A DNA stretch of 5,326 nucleotides, from NCBI GenBank assembly GCA_913776675.1, contig CAJYRE010000431.1, positions 1-5,326 of the forward strand, written 5' to 3'. The notes under the pieces were generated by a model. The model saw only the letters and a program-made list of their open reading frames with translations. It had not been told where the DNA came from and searched no databases. Below, in pieces: positions 1-5,326 of the stretch. Source of the DNA: Rhizobiaceae bacterium. Its GTDB lineage: Bacteria; Pseudomonadota; Alphaproteobacteria; Rhizobiales; Rhizobiaceae. Position numbers and translations under genes: made by a program. How positions within the stretch are numbered: position 1 is the stretch's first letter; every line of letters begins with the position of its first letter.

Positions 1-17
1 AAACATTAAGCAGGGCC

Positions 18-22
18 AAGGA
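18..22 (+). promoter_or_regulatory. Ribosome binding site for cysA (decides start)
   Basis: AAGGA lies 11 nt upstream of the ATG at 34 and only 5 nt upstream of the alternative TTG at 28. The ATG is preferred on codon strength and on similarity of the N-terminus to CysA. Confidence 0.5.
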
Positions 23-33
23 CAGAATTGCTC

Positions 34-1062
34 ATGGACATTCGTATTGACAAGATCCGCAAAACCTTTGGCGATTTCCCCGCCCTGCATGATGTCTCGC
101 TGCATGTGCGCTCTGGCGAGCTGATCGCGCTGCTGGGGCCATCGGGTTCGGGCAAAACCACGCTGCTGCGGCTGGTGGCCGGGCTTGAGTTTCCCACGCA
201 AGGCCGCATTCTGTTTGGCGGCGAGGATGCCTCGTGGAAAAGCGTGCAGGAACGCCATGTCGGCTTTGTGTTTCAGCATTACGCGCTTTTCAAGCATATG
301 ACGGTGTTTGATAACATCGCCTTTGGTCTGAATGTACGTTCCTCCAAAGACCGTCCACCGAAGGCCGAAATCCGTCGCCGGGTGGAAGAATTGATTGAAA
401 TGGTGCAGCTCACCGGCATGGAGCGCCGCTATCCGGCACAATTGTCGGGCGGACAGCGGCAGCGTGTGGCGCTGGCCCGCGCCATGGCCATTGAGCCGCG
501 CGTGCTACTGCTGGATGAGCCATTTGGCGCGCTGGATGCCAAGGTGCGCAAGGATTTGCGCAAATGGCTGCGCGAGTTTCATGATCGCACCGGCCACACC
601 ACGCTGTTTGTCACCCACGATCAGGAAGAAGCGCTGGAACTGGCCGACCGCGTTGTGGTGATGAGTCAGGGCAAGATCGAGCAGGTTGGTTCTGCCGATG
701 ATATTTATGACAAGCCGCAATCGGCCTTTGTGTTTTCCTTTGTCGGCGATAATGCCTCGCTGCCCATCAGCGTGGCCAATGGCGACATCACCTTTAAAGG
801 CCAGCCCATCGGCATTTCCACCCCCGACAGCAAAGCTGTGACGCGGCTGTTTTTCCGCCCGCAGGACATTGCGCTGCAGCAGGATGGTCCGGCGCTGGAA
901 GGCCGGATTGTCTCCAGCCGCCGTCTGGCGGGCGCGCGCATTGCCGAGCTGGATCTGGGACTGGGAGCCGATGGCCGCATCGAGGTGGAACTGCCGCTGA
1001 ATGTGGAAGCCAAACAGGGCGAGCTGATCCGGTTTCGCCCGTCCCGCTGGGCACTGTTTTAG
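34..1062 (+). CDS. cysA: Sulfate/thiosulfate ABC importer ATP-binding protein CysA
   Basis: Cytoplasmic ATPase that powers sulfate/thiosulfate import with the CysT/CysW permeases and a periplasmic sulfate-binding protein. Visible in the 342-residue product: Walker A GPSGSGKT at about 35-42, Q-loop Gln near 81, ABC signature LSGGQ at about 137-141, Walker B LLLDEP with Asp161/Glu162, D-loop GALD near 165-168 and H-loop His near 195. A C-terminal extension of about 100 residues, ending FRPSRWALF, fits the regulatory/TOBE-like domain of CysA-type importers; the length is normal for CysA. I start at ATG 34 because AAGGA at 18-22 is suitably spaced and the N-terminus MDIRIDKI resembles CysA; a TTG at 28 would add only two residues. 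The rest of the transporter would lie upstream, outside the window. Another CysA/PotA-like importer ATPase is the alternative, but the sulfur-related neighbours favour CysA. Confidence 0.9.
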   Translation: MDIRIDKIRKTFGDFPALHDVSLHVRSGELIALLGPSGSGKTTLLRLVAGLEFPTQGRILFGGEDASWKSVQERHVGFVFQHYALFKHMTVFDNIAFGLNVRSSKDRPPKAEIRRRVEELIEMVQLTGMERRYPAQLSGGQRQRVALARAMAIEPRVLLLDEPFGALDAKVRKDLRKWLREFHDRTGHTTLFVTHDQEEALELADRVVVMSQGKIEQVGSADDIYDKPQSAFVFSFVGDNASLPISVANGDITFKGQPIGISTPDSKAVTRLFFRPQDIALQQDGPALEGRIVSSRRLAGARIAELDLGLGADGRIEVELPLNVEAKQGELIRFRPSRWALF

Positions 1063-1097
1063 AGCTTGGGCTGGGGTCAGCGAAAGGAACAAGTCTG

Positions 1098-1556
1098 ATG
1101 CTGTCCATGAAAGGCAAATATGGCCTGAAGGCACTGTATCATCTTGCCAGCCTGGCGGACGGAACCGTGGCGCAATCGGCAGAAATTGCCGAGGCCCACG
1201 GCATGTCAAAAAAGTTTCTCGATGCGATTTTGGCCGATCTGCGCAACAGCGGTTTTGTGTTTGCCCGCAAAGGTCGCGGCGGCGGCTATTGCCTGTCGCG
1301 CAAGCCGCAGGACATTATGGTGGGCCATGCGCTGCGGGTGCTGGATGGCCCGCTGGCCCCCATCAGTTGCGCCAGCCGCACCGCCTATCACCGCTGCGAT
1401 GATTGCAAGGACGAAAAAACCTGCCCGGTCAGGCTGACCATGATTGAAGTGCGCGACGCCATTACCGCCGTTCTCGACAAAAAATCCCTCGCCGATCTGC
1501 ATCAGATGATCGAACACGGCCCGCTGGACATGCGGCAGATGCTGGATGTGTCCTGA
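1098..1556 (+). CDS. Rrf2-family transcriptional regulator with four-cysteine cluster
   Basis: A 152-residue winged-helix regulator of the Rrf2 family (relatives: IscR, NsrR, RirA, CymR). The N-terminus MLSMKGKYGLKALYHLA is typical. A helix-turn-helix spans about residues 26-52 and the wing RKGRGGGYCLSR about 57-68. The C-terminal half has Cys91, Cys100, Cys103 and Cys109 (spacing 8, 2 and 5), where family members bind an Fe-S cluster; Cys65 in the wing is an extra. AAAGGA at 1083-1088 is 9 nt before the ATG. The gene begins 35 nt after cysA with no terminator visible between, so co-transcription is likely. Inference: it senses Fe-S, cysteine or redox status and controls sulfur uptake, probably through the dyad at 1655-1685. 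Family assignment is firm; effector and targets are not known from sequence. It differs from CymR, which lacks such a cysteine set. Confidence 0.9.
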   Translation: MLSMKGKYGLKALYHLASLADGTVAQSAEIAEAHGMSKKFLDAILADLRNSGFVFARKGRGGGYCLSRKPQDIMVGHALRVLDGPLAPISCASRTAYHRCDDCKDEKTCPVRLTMIEVRDAITAVLDKKSLADLHQMIEHGPLDMRQMLDVS

Positions 1557-1644
1557 GCAAGCCTCTCCGGTAAATCATTCCTGAAATCCCTCCGAGAAAG
1601 CCAGTTTACACTCAAAACCGGCCGGAATTGGAAACGGAACGCGA

Positions 1645-1673
1645 TTGTCATCCCAAGTTAATCTATATAACCT
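1645..1673 (+). promoter_or_regulatory. Candidate sigma-70 promoter upstream of the reductase gene
   Basis: A -35-like TTGTCA at 1645-1650 (5 of 6 to TTGACA) precedes TATAAC at 1666-1671 (5 of 6 to TATAAT) with a short 15-nt spacer. TAACCT at 1668-1673 would give 17 nt but matches less well. The -10 candidates fall in the centre of the 1655-1685 dyad, so a bound regulator would occlude polymerase. This is a by-eye match without experimental support. Confidence 0.4.
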
Positions 1674-1685
1674 GTAGACTAACTT
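1655..1685. promoter_or_regulatory. Inverted-repeat operator candidate (possible Rrf2 site)
   Basis: Left arm AAGTTAATCTA (1655-1665) and right arm TAGACTAACTT (1675-1685) are reverse complements at 10 of 11 positions, separated by 9 nt. The dyad lies 17 nt before the ATG at 1703, overlaps a putative -10, and sits between the Rrf2 gene and the operon it could regulate. The long symmetric shape fits a dimeric winged-helix repressor. Assignment to the neighbouring Rrf2 protein is inference; no second copy was seen elsewhere in the window. Confidence 0.55.
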
Positions 1686-1702
1686 CAAAAGGGGAGCCGT
1701 CC

Positions 1703-2314
1703 ATGTCAACGCCAGTGATTGTCGGATTTTCGGGTAGTCTCAGCAGTGCATCCAGCACCCGTACACTTGTCGAAGACGCCATCAAGCGGACGGTTGCCCG
1801 CTTCAAGCGCAGTTCGGAAACCTATGATCTGGGTCAGGTGGGCACAGATCTGGGCAGCGCCCGCAGCCTGTTTGACCTCAGCGAAGGCGGACGCCACATT
1901 GTTGATCGCATTGTTCATGCCAAGGCGTTGGTCATTGCCTGTCCGGTGTACAAGGGCAGCTATCCGGGCCTGTTCAAGCATTTCTTTGATCTTCTCGACC
2001 CGGCCTGTCTGATTGGCAAACCTGTGCTTCTGGCCGCTGTGGGCGGCGGCGAAAAACATGCCCTGATGGTGGAGCAGCATCTGCGCCCGCTGTTTGGCTT
2101 TTTTGAAGCGCAAACCCTGGCAACGGGCGTTTATGCCTCCGGGCAGGATTTTGCCGATGGCAGGCTGGTATCGCCTGCCGTGATTGAGCGGCTGGAACGC
2201 GCCATTGGCCAATTCACCCCCTATCTGGAGCGCCCGTTTGCGCCGGAAGCGACGTTTAGCGGCAATGTCACGCCGTTACGCCGACAGCCGGAGAACTTGG
2301 CTGTCGCCCGCTAA
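1703..2314 (+). CDS. msuE: NAD(P)H-dependent FMN reductase, MsuE/SsuE-like
   Basis: A 203-residue flavodoxin-fold reductase that would supply FMNH2 to a two-component monooxygenase in the cytoplasm. The phosphate-binding loop GSLSSASSTRT lies at residues 11-21, the family block PVYKGSYPGLFKHFFD at 81-96, and AAVGGGEKHA at 111-120, followed by the EQHLRPLFGFF segment. In that segment His126 sits where E. coli SsuE carries its pi-helix tyrosine; as I recall, MsuE has a histidine there, which favours MsuE over SsuE. The ATG at 1703 is chosen because the purine-rich AAAAGGGGAG at 1687-1696 is well placed; an upstream in-frame TTG at 1628 would put promoter and dyad inside the coding region. It is first in the apparent operon and is followed by a monooxygenase gene. 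Family is confident; the MsuE symbol is a best fit. Confidence 0.85.
   Translation: MSTPVIVGFSGSLSSASSTRTLVEDAIKRTVARFKRSSETYDLGQVGTDLGSARSLFDLSEGGRHIVDRIVHAKALVIACPVYKGSYPGLFKHFFDLLDPACLIGKPVLLAAVGGGEKHALMVEQHLRPLFGFFEAQTLATGVYASGQDFADGRLVSPAVIERLERAIGQFTPYLERPFAPEATFSGNVTPLRRQPENLAVAR
2282..2306 (+). repeat. 8-bp perfect hairpin at the 3' end of the reductase gene
   Basis: CGACAGCC (2282-2289) pairs exactly with GGCTGTCG (2299-2306) around a 9-nt loop, ending a few bases before the TAA at 2312-2314. No T-tract follows, so it is not a standard intrinsic terminator. It might act in mRNA processing or stability between the reductase and monooxygenase genes, or be chance. Confidence 0.35.
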
Positions 2315-2380
2315 ATAATCTTGCATTCAAAAGGTGCGGTTTTTGCCAAGGTCGCGTTTTGAGCGCAAACACAACTTTAA

Positions 2381-2402
2381 ATTGAAAAAAGAAAGAAATA
2401 CC
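2381..2402 (+). promoter_or_regulatory. A-rich leader with weak ribosome binding site for the monooxygenase
   Basis: The stretch before ATG 2403 is very A-rich, and the best Shine-Dalgarno-like matches are GAAAG/AAGAAAG near 2389-2397. No GGAG core is present, unlike the strong site before the permease gene. Translation may rely on an unstructured leader. The surrounding 88-nt gap (2315-2402) shows no gene and no convincing promoter. Confidence 0.35.
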
Positions 2403-3758
2403 ATGACCAGACAGATCAAACTGGGTGCCTTTCTCCCCGGCGGTGGACAGCATGTTGCGGCCTGGCGTCACCCGGATCAGCCGCTGGATGGAGCTACCAG
2501 TTTCGAGTTTCACAAACAACTGGCGCTGACCGCCGAGCGCGGCCTGTTTGACGCCTATTTTCTGGCCGATGCGCTGGCGATTTCCTTTGGCGGCGGCACC
2601 GAGGGCGGCAATGCCAAGGTGTCCACATTTGAGCCGGTCACGCTGTTTTCGGCGCTTTCGCCGCTGACCACCCATATCGGTTTCATTGCCACCGCCTCCA
2701 CCACCTATGAAGAGCCGTATAATCTGGCCCGCAAATTCGCCTCGCTTGATTTGTTGTCGAATGGCCGGGCGGGCTGGAACATGGTGACAACCGCCACCGA
2801 GGCCGCCGCCCGCAATTTCAATCTGGATCAGCAACACCCGCATGCGGTGCGCTATCAGCGTGCCACCGAATTTGTCGAGGTTGTCAAAAAGCTCTGGGAC
2901 AGTTTCGAGGATGATGCCTTTGTGCGCGACCGGGCAAGCGGCAAATTCTATGAGCCGAGCAAGGTGCATTATACCGATCACAAGGGCGAGCATTTCAAGG
3001 TCAGAGGGCCGTTGAATGTGTCGCGCTCGCCGCAAGGCCATCCGGTCATCGTACAGGCCGGGCAATCGCCCGATGGCCGCGCACTGGCCGCCTCCACGGC
3101 CGAGGTGATTTTCACCGCCCATCAGAAGATTGAAACCGCACAGGAATTTTACCGCGATATTAAAGCCCAGGCCCGCACCTATGGGCGCAATCCCGCCCAT
3201 GTGCTGATCATGCCCGGTGTTTCGCCCTTCATTGGCAGAACCGATGAGGAGGCATGGGAAAAATATCATCGGCTCACCGATCTCTTTCCGGAAGAAGACG
3301 GGCTGGAACTGCTGAACGGATTGACCGGCGGTACGCTGGACCTGCGCGGACTGGACCTTGATGGTCCCCTGCCGCCCTCACCTCCCACCGAGGGCATGAA
3401 AAGCCGCCAGGAGCTGATGCGCCAGATTGCCGATGAAAACAACTTTACCATTCGCCAGCTTTATCAATGGATTGCCTCGGCGCGTGGCCATTTTACCATT
3501 GTCGGCACCCCGGCCCGCATTGCCGATACCTTGCAGGAATGGTTTGAAAATGAAGCCGCCGATGGTTTCAACATTCTGCCGCCATGGCTGCCCACCGGCC
3601 TGAACGATTTTGTTGATCTGGTCATTCCCGAGCTGCAACGGCGCGGCCTGTTCCGCACCGCTTATGAGGGCAAAACCCTGCGCGAAAACCTCGGCCTGCC
3701 CTTCCCGCAGAACCGTTGGGCGCATGCGGCCCAGAAAACGGCACGGGCTGCCGAATAA
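2403..3758 (+). CDS. FMN-dependent monooxygenase, NtaA/SnaA/DszA family (luciferase-like)
   Basis: A 451-residue luciferase-like (LLM) monooxygenase of the nitrilotriacetate/pristinamycin/dibenzothiophene-sulfone family, which uses FMNH2 from a partner reductase and O2. Features: N-terminal strand IKLGAFLPGGGQHVAAWRHP (about 5-24), the AERGLFDAYFLAD block (44-56), FEPVTLFSALSPLTTHIGF (76-94), the signature SNGRAGWNMVTT (119-130), and QAGQSPDGR near 218-226, a flavin phosphate-binding region in this family. Length is normal for the family and greater than the roughly 380 residues of SsuD, so it is not a typical alkanesulfonate monooxygenase. ATG 2403 is preferred to an in-frame GTG at 2334 because it starts the family's usual N-terminus. 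Placement after an FMN reductase and before a sulfonate-type transporter suggests desulfurisation of an organosulfur compound. Substrate is unknown; action on an aminopolycarboxylate or another xenobiotic is an alternative. Confidence 0.88.
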   Translation: MTRQIKLGAFLPGGGQHVAAWRHPDQPLDGATSFEFHKQLALTAERGLFDAYFLADALAISFGGGTEGGNAKVSTFEPVTLFSALSPLTTHIGFIATASTTYEEPYNLARKFASLDLLSNGRAGWNMVTTATEAAARNFNLDQQHPHAVRYQRATEFVEVVKKLWDSFEDDAFVRDRASGKFYEPSKVHYTDHKGEHFKVRGPLNVSRSPQGHPVIVQAGQSPDGRALAASTAEVIFTAHQKIETAQEFYRDIKAQARTYGRNPAHVLIMPGVSPFIGRTDEEAWEKYHRLTDLFPEEDGLELLNGLTGGTLDLRGLDLDGPLPPSPPTEGMKSRQELMRQIADENNFTIRQLYQWIASARGHFTIVGTPARIADTLQEWFENEAADGFNILPPWLPTGLNDFVDLVIPELQRRGLFRTAYEGKTLRENLGLPFPQNRWAHAAQKTARAAE

Positions 3759-3800
3759 ACAGAACCGGAATTGGACTGCCTTTTCCCTGATAACCGTTCA

Positions 3801-3808
3801 AAGGAGGT
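3801..3808 (+). promoter_or_regulatory. Strong ribosome binding site for the permease gene
   Basis: AAGGAGGT is an essentially perfect anti-16S match ending 4 nt before the ATG at 3813. It decides this start over an upstream in-frame candidate at 3771 (TTG). It is the strongest Shine-Dalgarno in the window. Confidence 0.75.
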
Positions 3809-3812
3809 CATC

Positions 3813-4661
3813 ATGGCCATCGATACCCATCAGGAACTTGTTCTGAAACCCTATCGCACAGCCAATCGCGGGCTGAATGCCAATCCGGCCAACCGGCTGT
3901 TGAAAGCAGCCCGCCATGCGGGCGCGCGTTATGGTTCGCTGGTGGTGCTGGCCGTGTTGTGGCAGGTGGCGGCCACGGTGGGCTGGATCAATCCAGCGGT
4001 CATTCCGCCACTGGATCGGGTGCTGGACGCCTTGTGGCGCGGGTTTGCCTCCGGTCCGCTGCTGCGCGATCTCACCATCAGCCTGCAACGCGCGGGCATT
4101 GCCTTTGTGGCCGCCGTGGCGCTGGGCATTCCGCTGGGGCTGCTGATGGGGCAAATCCGGGTGATCGAGCGGGTGCTGGACCCCATCTTGCAGCTTTTTC
4201 GCCAGACATCGGCGCTTGCTCTTTATCCGGTGTTTATTCTCATGCTGGGTCTGGGTGAAGCATCGAAGGTGTTCGTCATCTTCTGGGCCACGCTTTTTCC
4301 GATCCTGCTGGCCACGATTGGCGGTGTGAAACAGGTGGATGTGAAGCTGATCGAGATGGCGCGGGTTTATGGCGCAAACCGTTTGAACATCTTCAAAAGC
4401 GTTGTGCTGCCCGCCTCCCTGCCACAGATTTTTGTGGGCCTGCGCCTGAGTGCCACCACGGCCCTGCTGCTGCTGATTGCCGCCGAAATGATTGGAGCCA
4501 ACAGCGGCATCGGCTTTCAGGTGATGAATGCCCAATATAACTTCCAGATTCCGCTGATGTTTGCCGCCATTCTGCTGCTGGCCGCTCTTGGCCTGACGGC
4601 CAATTTCATTCTGGAACTTCTCCAGAAGCGCCTTTGCCGATGGGCCACCTTGAAAGCGTGA
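3813..4661 (+). CDS. ABC transporter permease, SsuC/TauC type
   Basis: A 282-residue inner-membrane permease of the nitrate/sulfonate/taurine family (BPD_transp_1 fold). After a polar N-terminus of about 40 residues, hydrophobic segments lie near 41-58, 94-113, 134-148, 153-171, 206-228 and 248-268. The cytoplasmic EAA loop that docks on the ATPase is visible as EMARVYGA (181-188) followed by IFKSVVLPASLPQI; the segment RVLDPILQLFRQTSALALYPVFIL is typical of SsuC-like permeases. It starts 54 nt after the monooxygenase gene and is followed 41 nt later by a substrate-binding protein gene. It presumably forms a homodimer with an SsuB-type ATPase that is not encoded in the window. The substrate is inferred to be a sulfonate or similar organosulfur compound from context, not from residues. 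Confidence 0.9.
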   Translation: MAIDTHQELVLKPYRTANRGLNANPANRLLKAARHAGARYGSLVVLAVLWQVAATVGWINPAVIPPLDRVLDALWRGFASGPLLRDLTISLQRAGIAFVAAVALGIPLGLLMGQIRVIERVLDPILQLFRQTSALALYPVFILMLGLGEASKVFVIFWATLFPILLATIGGVKQVDVKLIEMARVYGANRLNIFKSVVLPASLPQIFVGLRLSATTALLLLIAAEMIGANSGIGFQVMNAQYNFQIPLMFAAILLLAALGLTANFILELLQKRLCRWATLKA

Positions 4662-4692
4662 AAGCCCTTTTGCTGCCCATCCCTCATTCTAT

Positions 4693-4696
4693 GGAG
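4693..4696 (+). promoter_or_regulatory. Ribosome binding site for the substrate-binding protein
   Basis: GGAG lies 6 nt before ATG 4703. It favours this start over the in-frame ATG at 4691, which would place the site inside the coding region and add four residues ahead of the signal peptide. Confidence 0.6.
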
Positions 4697-4702
4697 ACCA
4701 CC

Positions 4703-5326
4703 ATGTTCTTGACCCGTCGCCGTTTCAGCACGCTTGCCCTCATGTCTGCGGGCGTATCGCTGGCACTTTCATCCACACCGGGTTTTGCCGCCGAGCCTGA
4801 GCCGATCACCATCCGCTATATGGCCAGCCAGGGCGGCCTTTCCGGCCATGAACTGGCGGAAAAGCTCGGCTATTTCAAAGGCACCGGCATCACGCTGGAA
4901 AATGTCGGCTATGCGCAAGGCGGCCCGGCATCGCTGTTTGCGCTGGCATCCGGCAATGTCGAGGTGGGCAGTGCCGCCACATCGGCGGTGATCAACTCCA
5001 TTGCGGGTGGCAATGATTTTGTGGCCGCCTATCCCAGCAACGGGATTGATAAGGATACGCAGAGCATTTTCTATTCGCTGCAAGGCAGCCCCATCACCTC
5101 CATCAAGGATCTCGCCGGCAAGACCATTGCCGTCAACACGCTGGGCGCGCATCTGGATTACACTGTGCGGGAAGCGCTGCACTCGGTTGGCCTGCCGGAA
5201 AATGCCACCAAGCTGGTGACCGTGCCCGGCCCGCAGCTTGAGCAGGTGCTGCGCTTCCCGCACAGTGTAATCCAGATGCGCGCCCAGCGTGTTGACGGCA
5301 ATGGTCTTGCCGGCGAGATCCTTGAT
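4703..5326 (+). CDS. ABC transporter substrate-binding protein, NMT1/SsuA type (partial, 3' end compromised)
   Basis: Periplasmic binding protein that delivers ligand to the adjacent permease. The first 30 residues are a signal peptide with a Tat-like TRRRFST motif (4-10), a hydrophobic stretch and a likely cleavage site after GFA or FAA (29/30). The mature part, PITIRYMASQGGLSGHELAE, then KLGYFKGTGITLENVGYAQGG and ALASGNVEVGSAATSAVINS, is typical of nitrate/sulfonate/taurine binding proteins; SIKDLAGKTIAVNTLGAH at about 133-150 is the usual hinge-proximal block. Such proteins usually exceed 300 residues; only 208 codons are present with no stop. Codons from about 184 (5252 onward, RFPHSVIQMRAQ...) are the reverse complement of 5102-5174, so genuine protein appears to end at about LEQVLR. 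Family is confident; the C-terminal residues shown should not be trusted. Confidence 0.85.
   Translation, partial: MFLTRRRFSTLALMSAGVSLALSSTPGFAAEPEPITIRYMASQGGLSGHELAEKLGYFKGTGITLENVGYAQGGPASLFALASGNVEVGSAATSAVINSIAGGNDFVAAYPSNGIDKDTQSIFYSLQGSPITSIKDLAGKTIAVNTLGAHLDYTVREALHSVGLPENATKLVTVPGPQLEQVLRFPHSVIQMRAQRVDGNGLAGEILD
5102..5326. repeat. 76-bp perfect inverted repeat at the window end (fold-back)
   Basis: Bases 5102-5177 and 5251-5326 are exact reverse complements over 76 bp, separated by 73 nt (5178-5250). The outer arm ends at the last base of the window, so the repeat may continue. Near the inner junction, GTGCTGCGC (5246-5254) matches the reverse complement of 5174-5182 at 8 of 9 positions, a short homology of the kind that lets a nascent strand snap back and copy itself. 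The duplicated sequence is coding DNA of the binding protein, not a mobile-element end. A library, amplification or assembly artefact is most likely; a genuine inverted duplication is possible. Confidence 0.95.

Noticed and set aside
1..48. Possible 3' end of cysW overlapping the cysA start (frame 3 open to TGA at 46-48, or frame 1 to TAA at 7-9).
   Set aside because: Too few codons are present to recognise any protein, and two frames are equally possible.
505..1209. Long minus-strand open frame opposite cysA and the regulator start.
   Set aside because: No recognisable domain; it mirrors two well-supported genes and is expected in high-G+C coding DNA. The same applies to minus-strand frames at 2268-3269, 3798-4535 and 4769-5263.
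1557..1654. Rho-independent terminator after the Rrf2 gene.
   Set aside because: Only imperfect short complementarity (TCTCCGG against CCGAGA) and no T-run; the CCGGCCGG near 1618 is too short to mean anything.
1628..1702. N-terminal extension of the FMN reductase from a TTG at 1628.
   Set aside because: It would encode a segment with no family similarity across the promoter and dyad, while ATG 1703 has a good ribosome site and the correct family N-terminus.
2334..2402. GTG start at 2334 for the monooxygenase and a promoter around TTGAGC at 2359.
   Set aside because: The extension lacks family similarity, and no -10 element sits at acceptable spacing from the TTGAGC.
1622..3775. Shared 11-mer CCGGAATTGGA at 1622-1632 and 3765-3775.
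   Set aside because: Short, low-complexity, no symmetry and no consistent relation to gene starts; likely coincidence.
5102..5326. Transposon terminal inverted repeats, a CRISPR unit or a structured RNA at the right end.
   Set aside because: The arms are in-frame coding sequence of the binding protein with no transposase, target duplication or repeated spacers; a fold-back of one gene explains everything seen.

Overview
The window looks like chromosomal DNA from an alphaproteobacterium, probably a Rhizobiales (Rhizobium/Agrobacterium/Brucella-like) organism. This rests on the moderately high G+C, the codon use, and the pairing of a CysA ATPase gene with a small cysteine-rich Rrf2 regulator and a sulfonate-type uptake cluster. 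Genus is not resolved. All six genes lie on the + strand and the theme is sulfur acquisition. Every functional call comes from reading motifs by eye, without database searches.

Left part (1-1556): an essentially complete cysA-type sulfate/thiosulfate importer ATPase begins at the window edge, probably as the last transport gene of a cys operon lying upstream. It is followed after 35 nt by an Rrf2-family regulator with a C-x8-C-x2-C-x5-C cluster, probably co-transcribed.

Middle (1557-1702): a 146-nt intergenic region holds the clearest regulatory signal, an 11-bp inverted repeat (10 of 11 positions matching, 9-nt spacer) at 1655-1685. It overlaps a plausible promoter just upstream of the next gene. 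It is a natural candidate operator for the adjacent Rrf2 protein.

Right part (1703-5326): an apparent second operon encodes an MsuE-like NAD(P)H:FMN reductase, an FMN-dependent monooxygenase of the NtaA/SnaA/DszA family, an SsuC-type ABC permease and a Tat-like-signal SBP of the NMT1/SsuA type. The likely logic is import of an organosulfur compound, reduction of FMN by the reductase, and oxidative C-S cleavage by the monooxygenase to release sulfite. The substrate cannot be read from the sequence. The dedicated ATPase (SsuB-type) is not in the window.

The most striking anomaly is at the right edge. The last 76 bases (5251-5326) are an exact reverse complement of 5102-5177, inside the substrate-binding-protein gene. 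The reading frame stays open through it, but residues from about 184 onward are antisense sequence rather than real protein. This is most simply a fold-back chimera at a contig end. No novel defence, mobile or RNA system was found.
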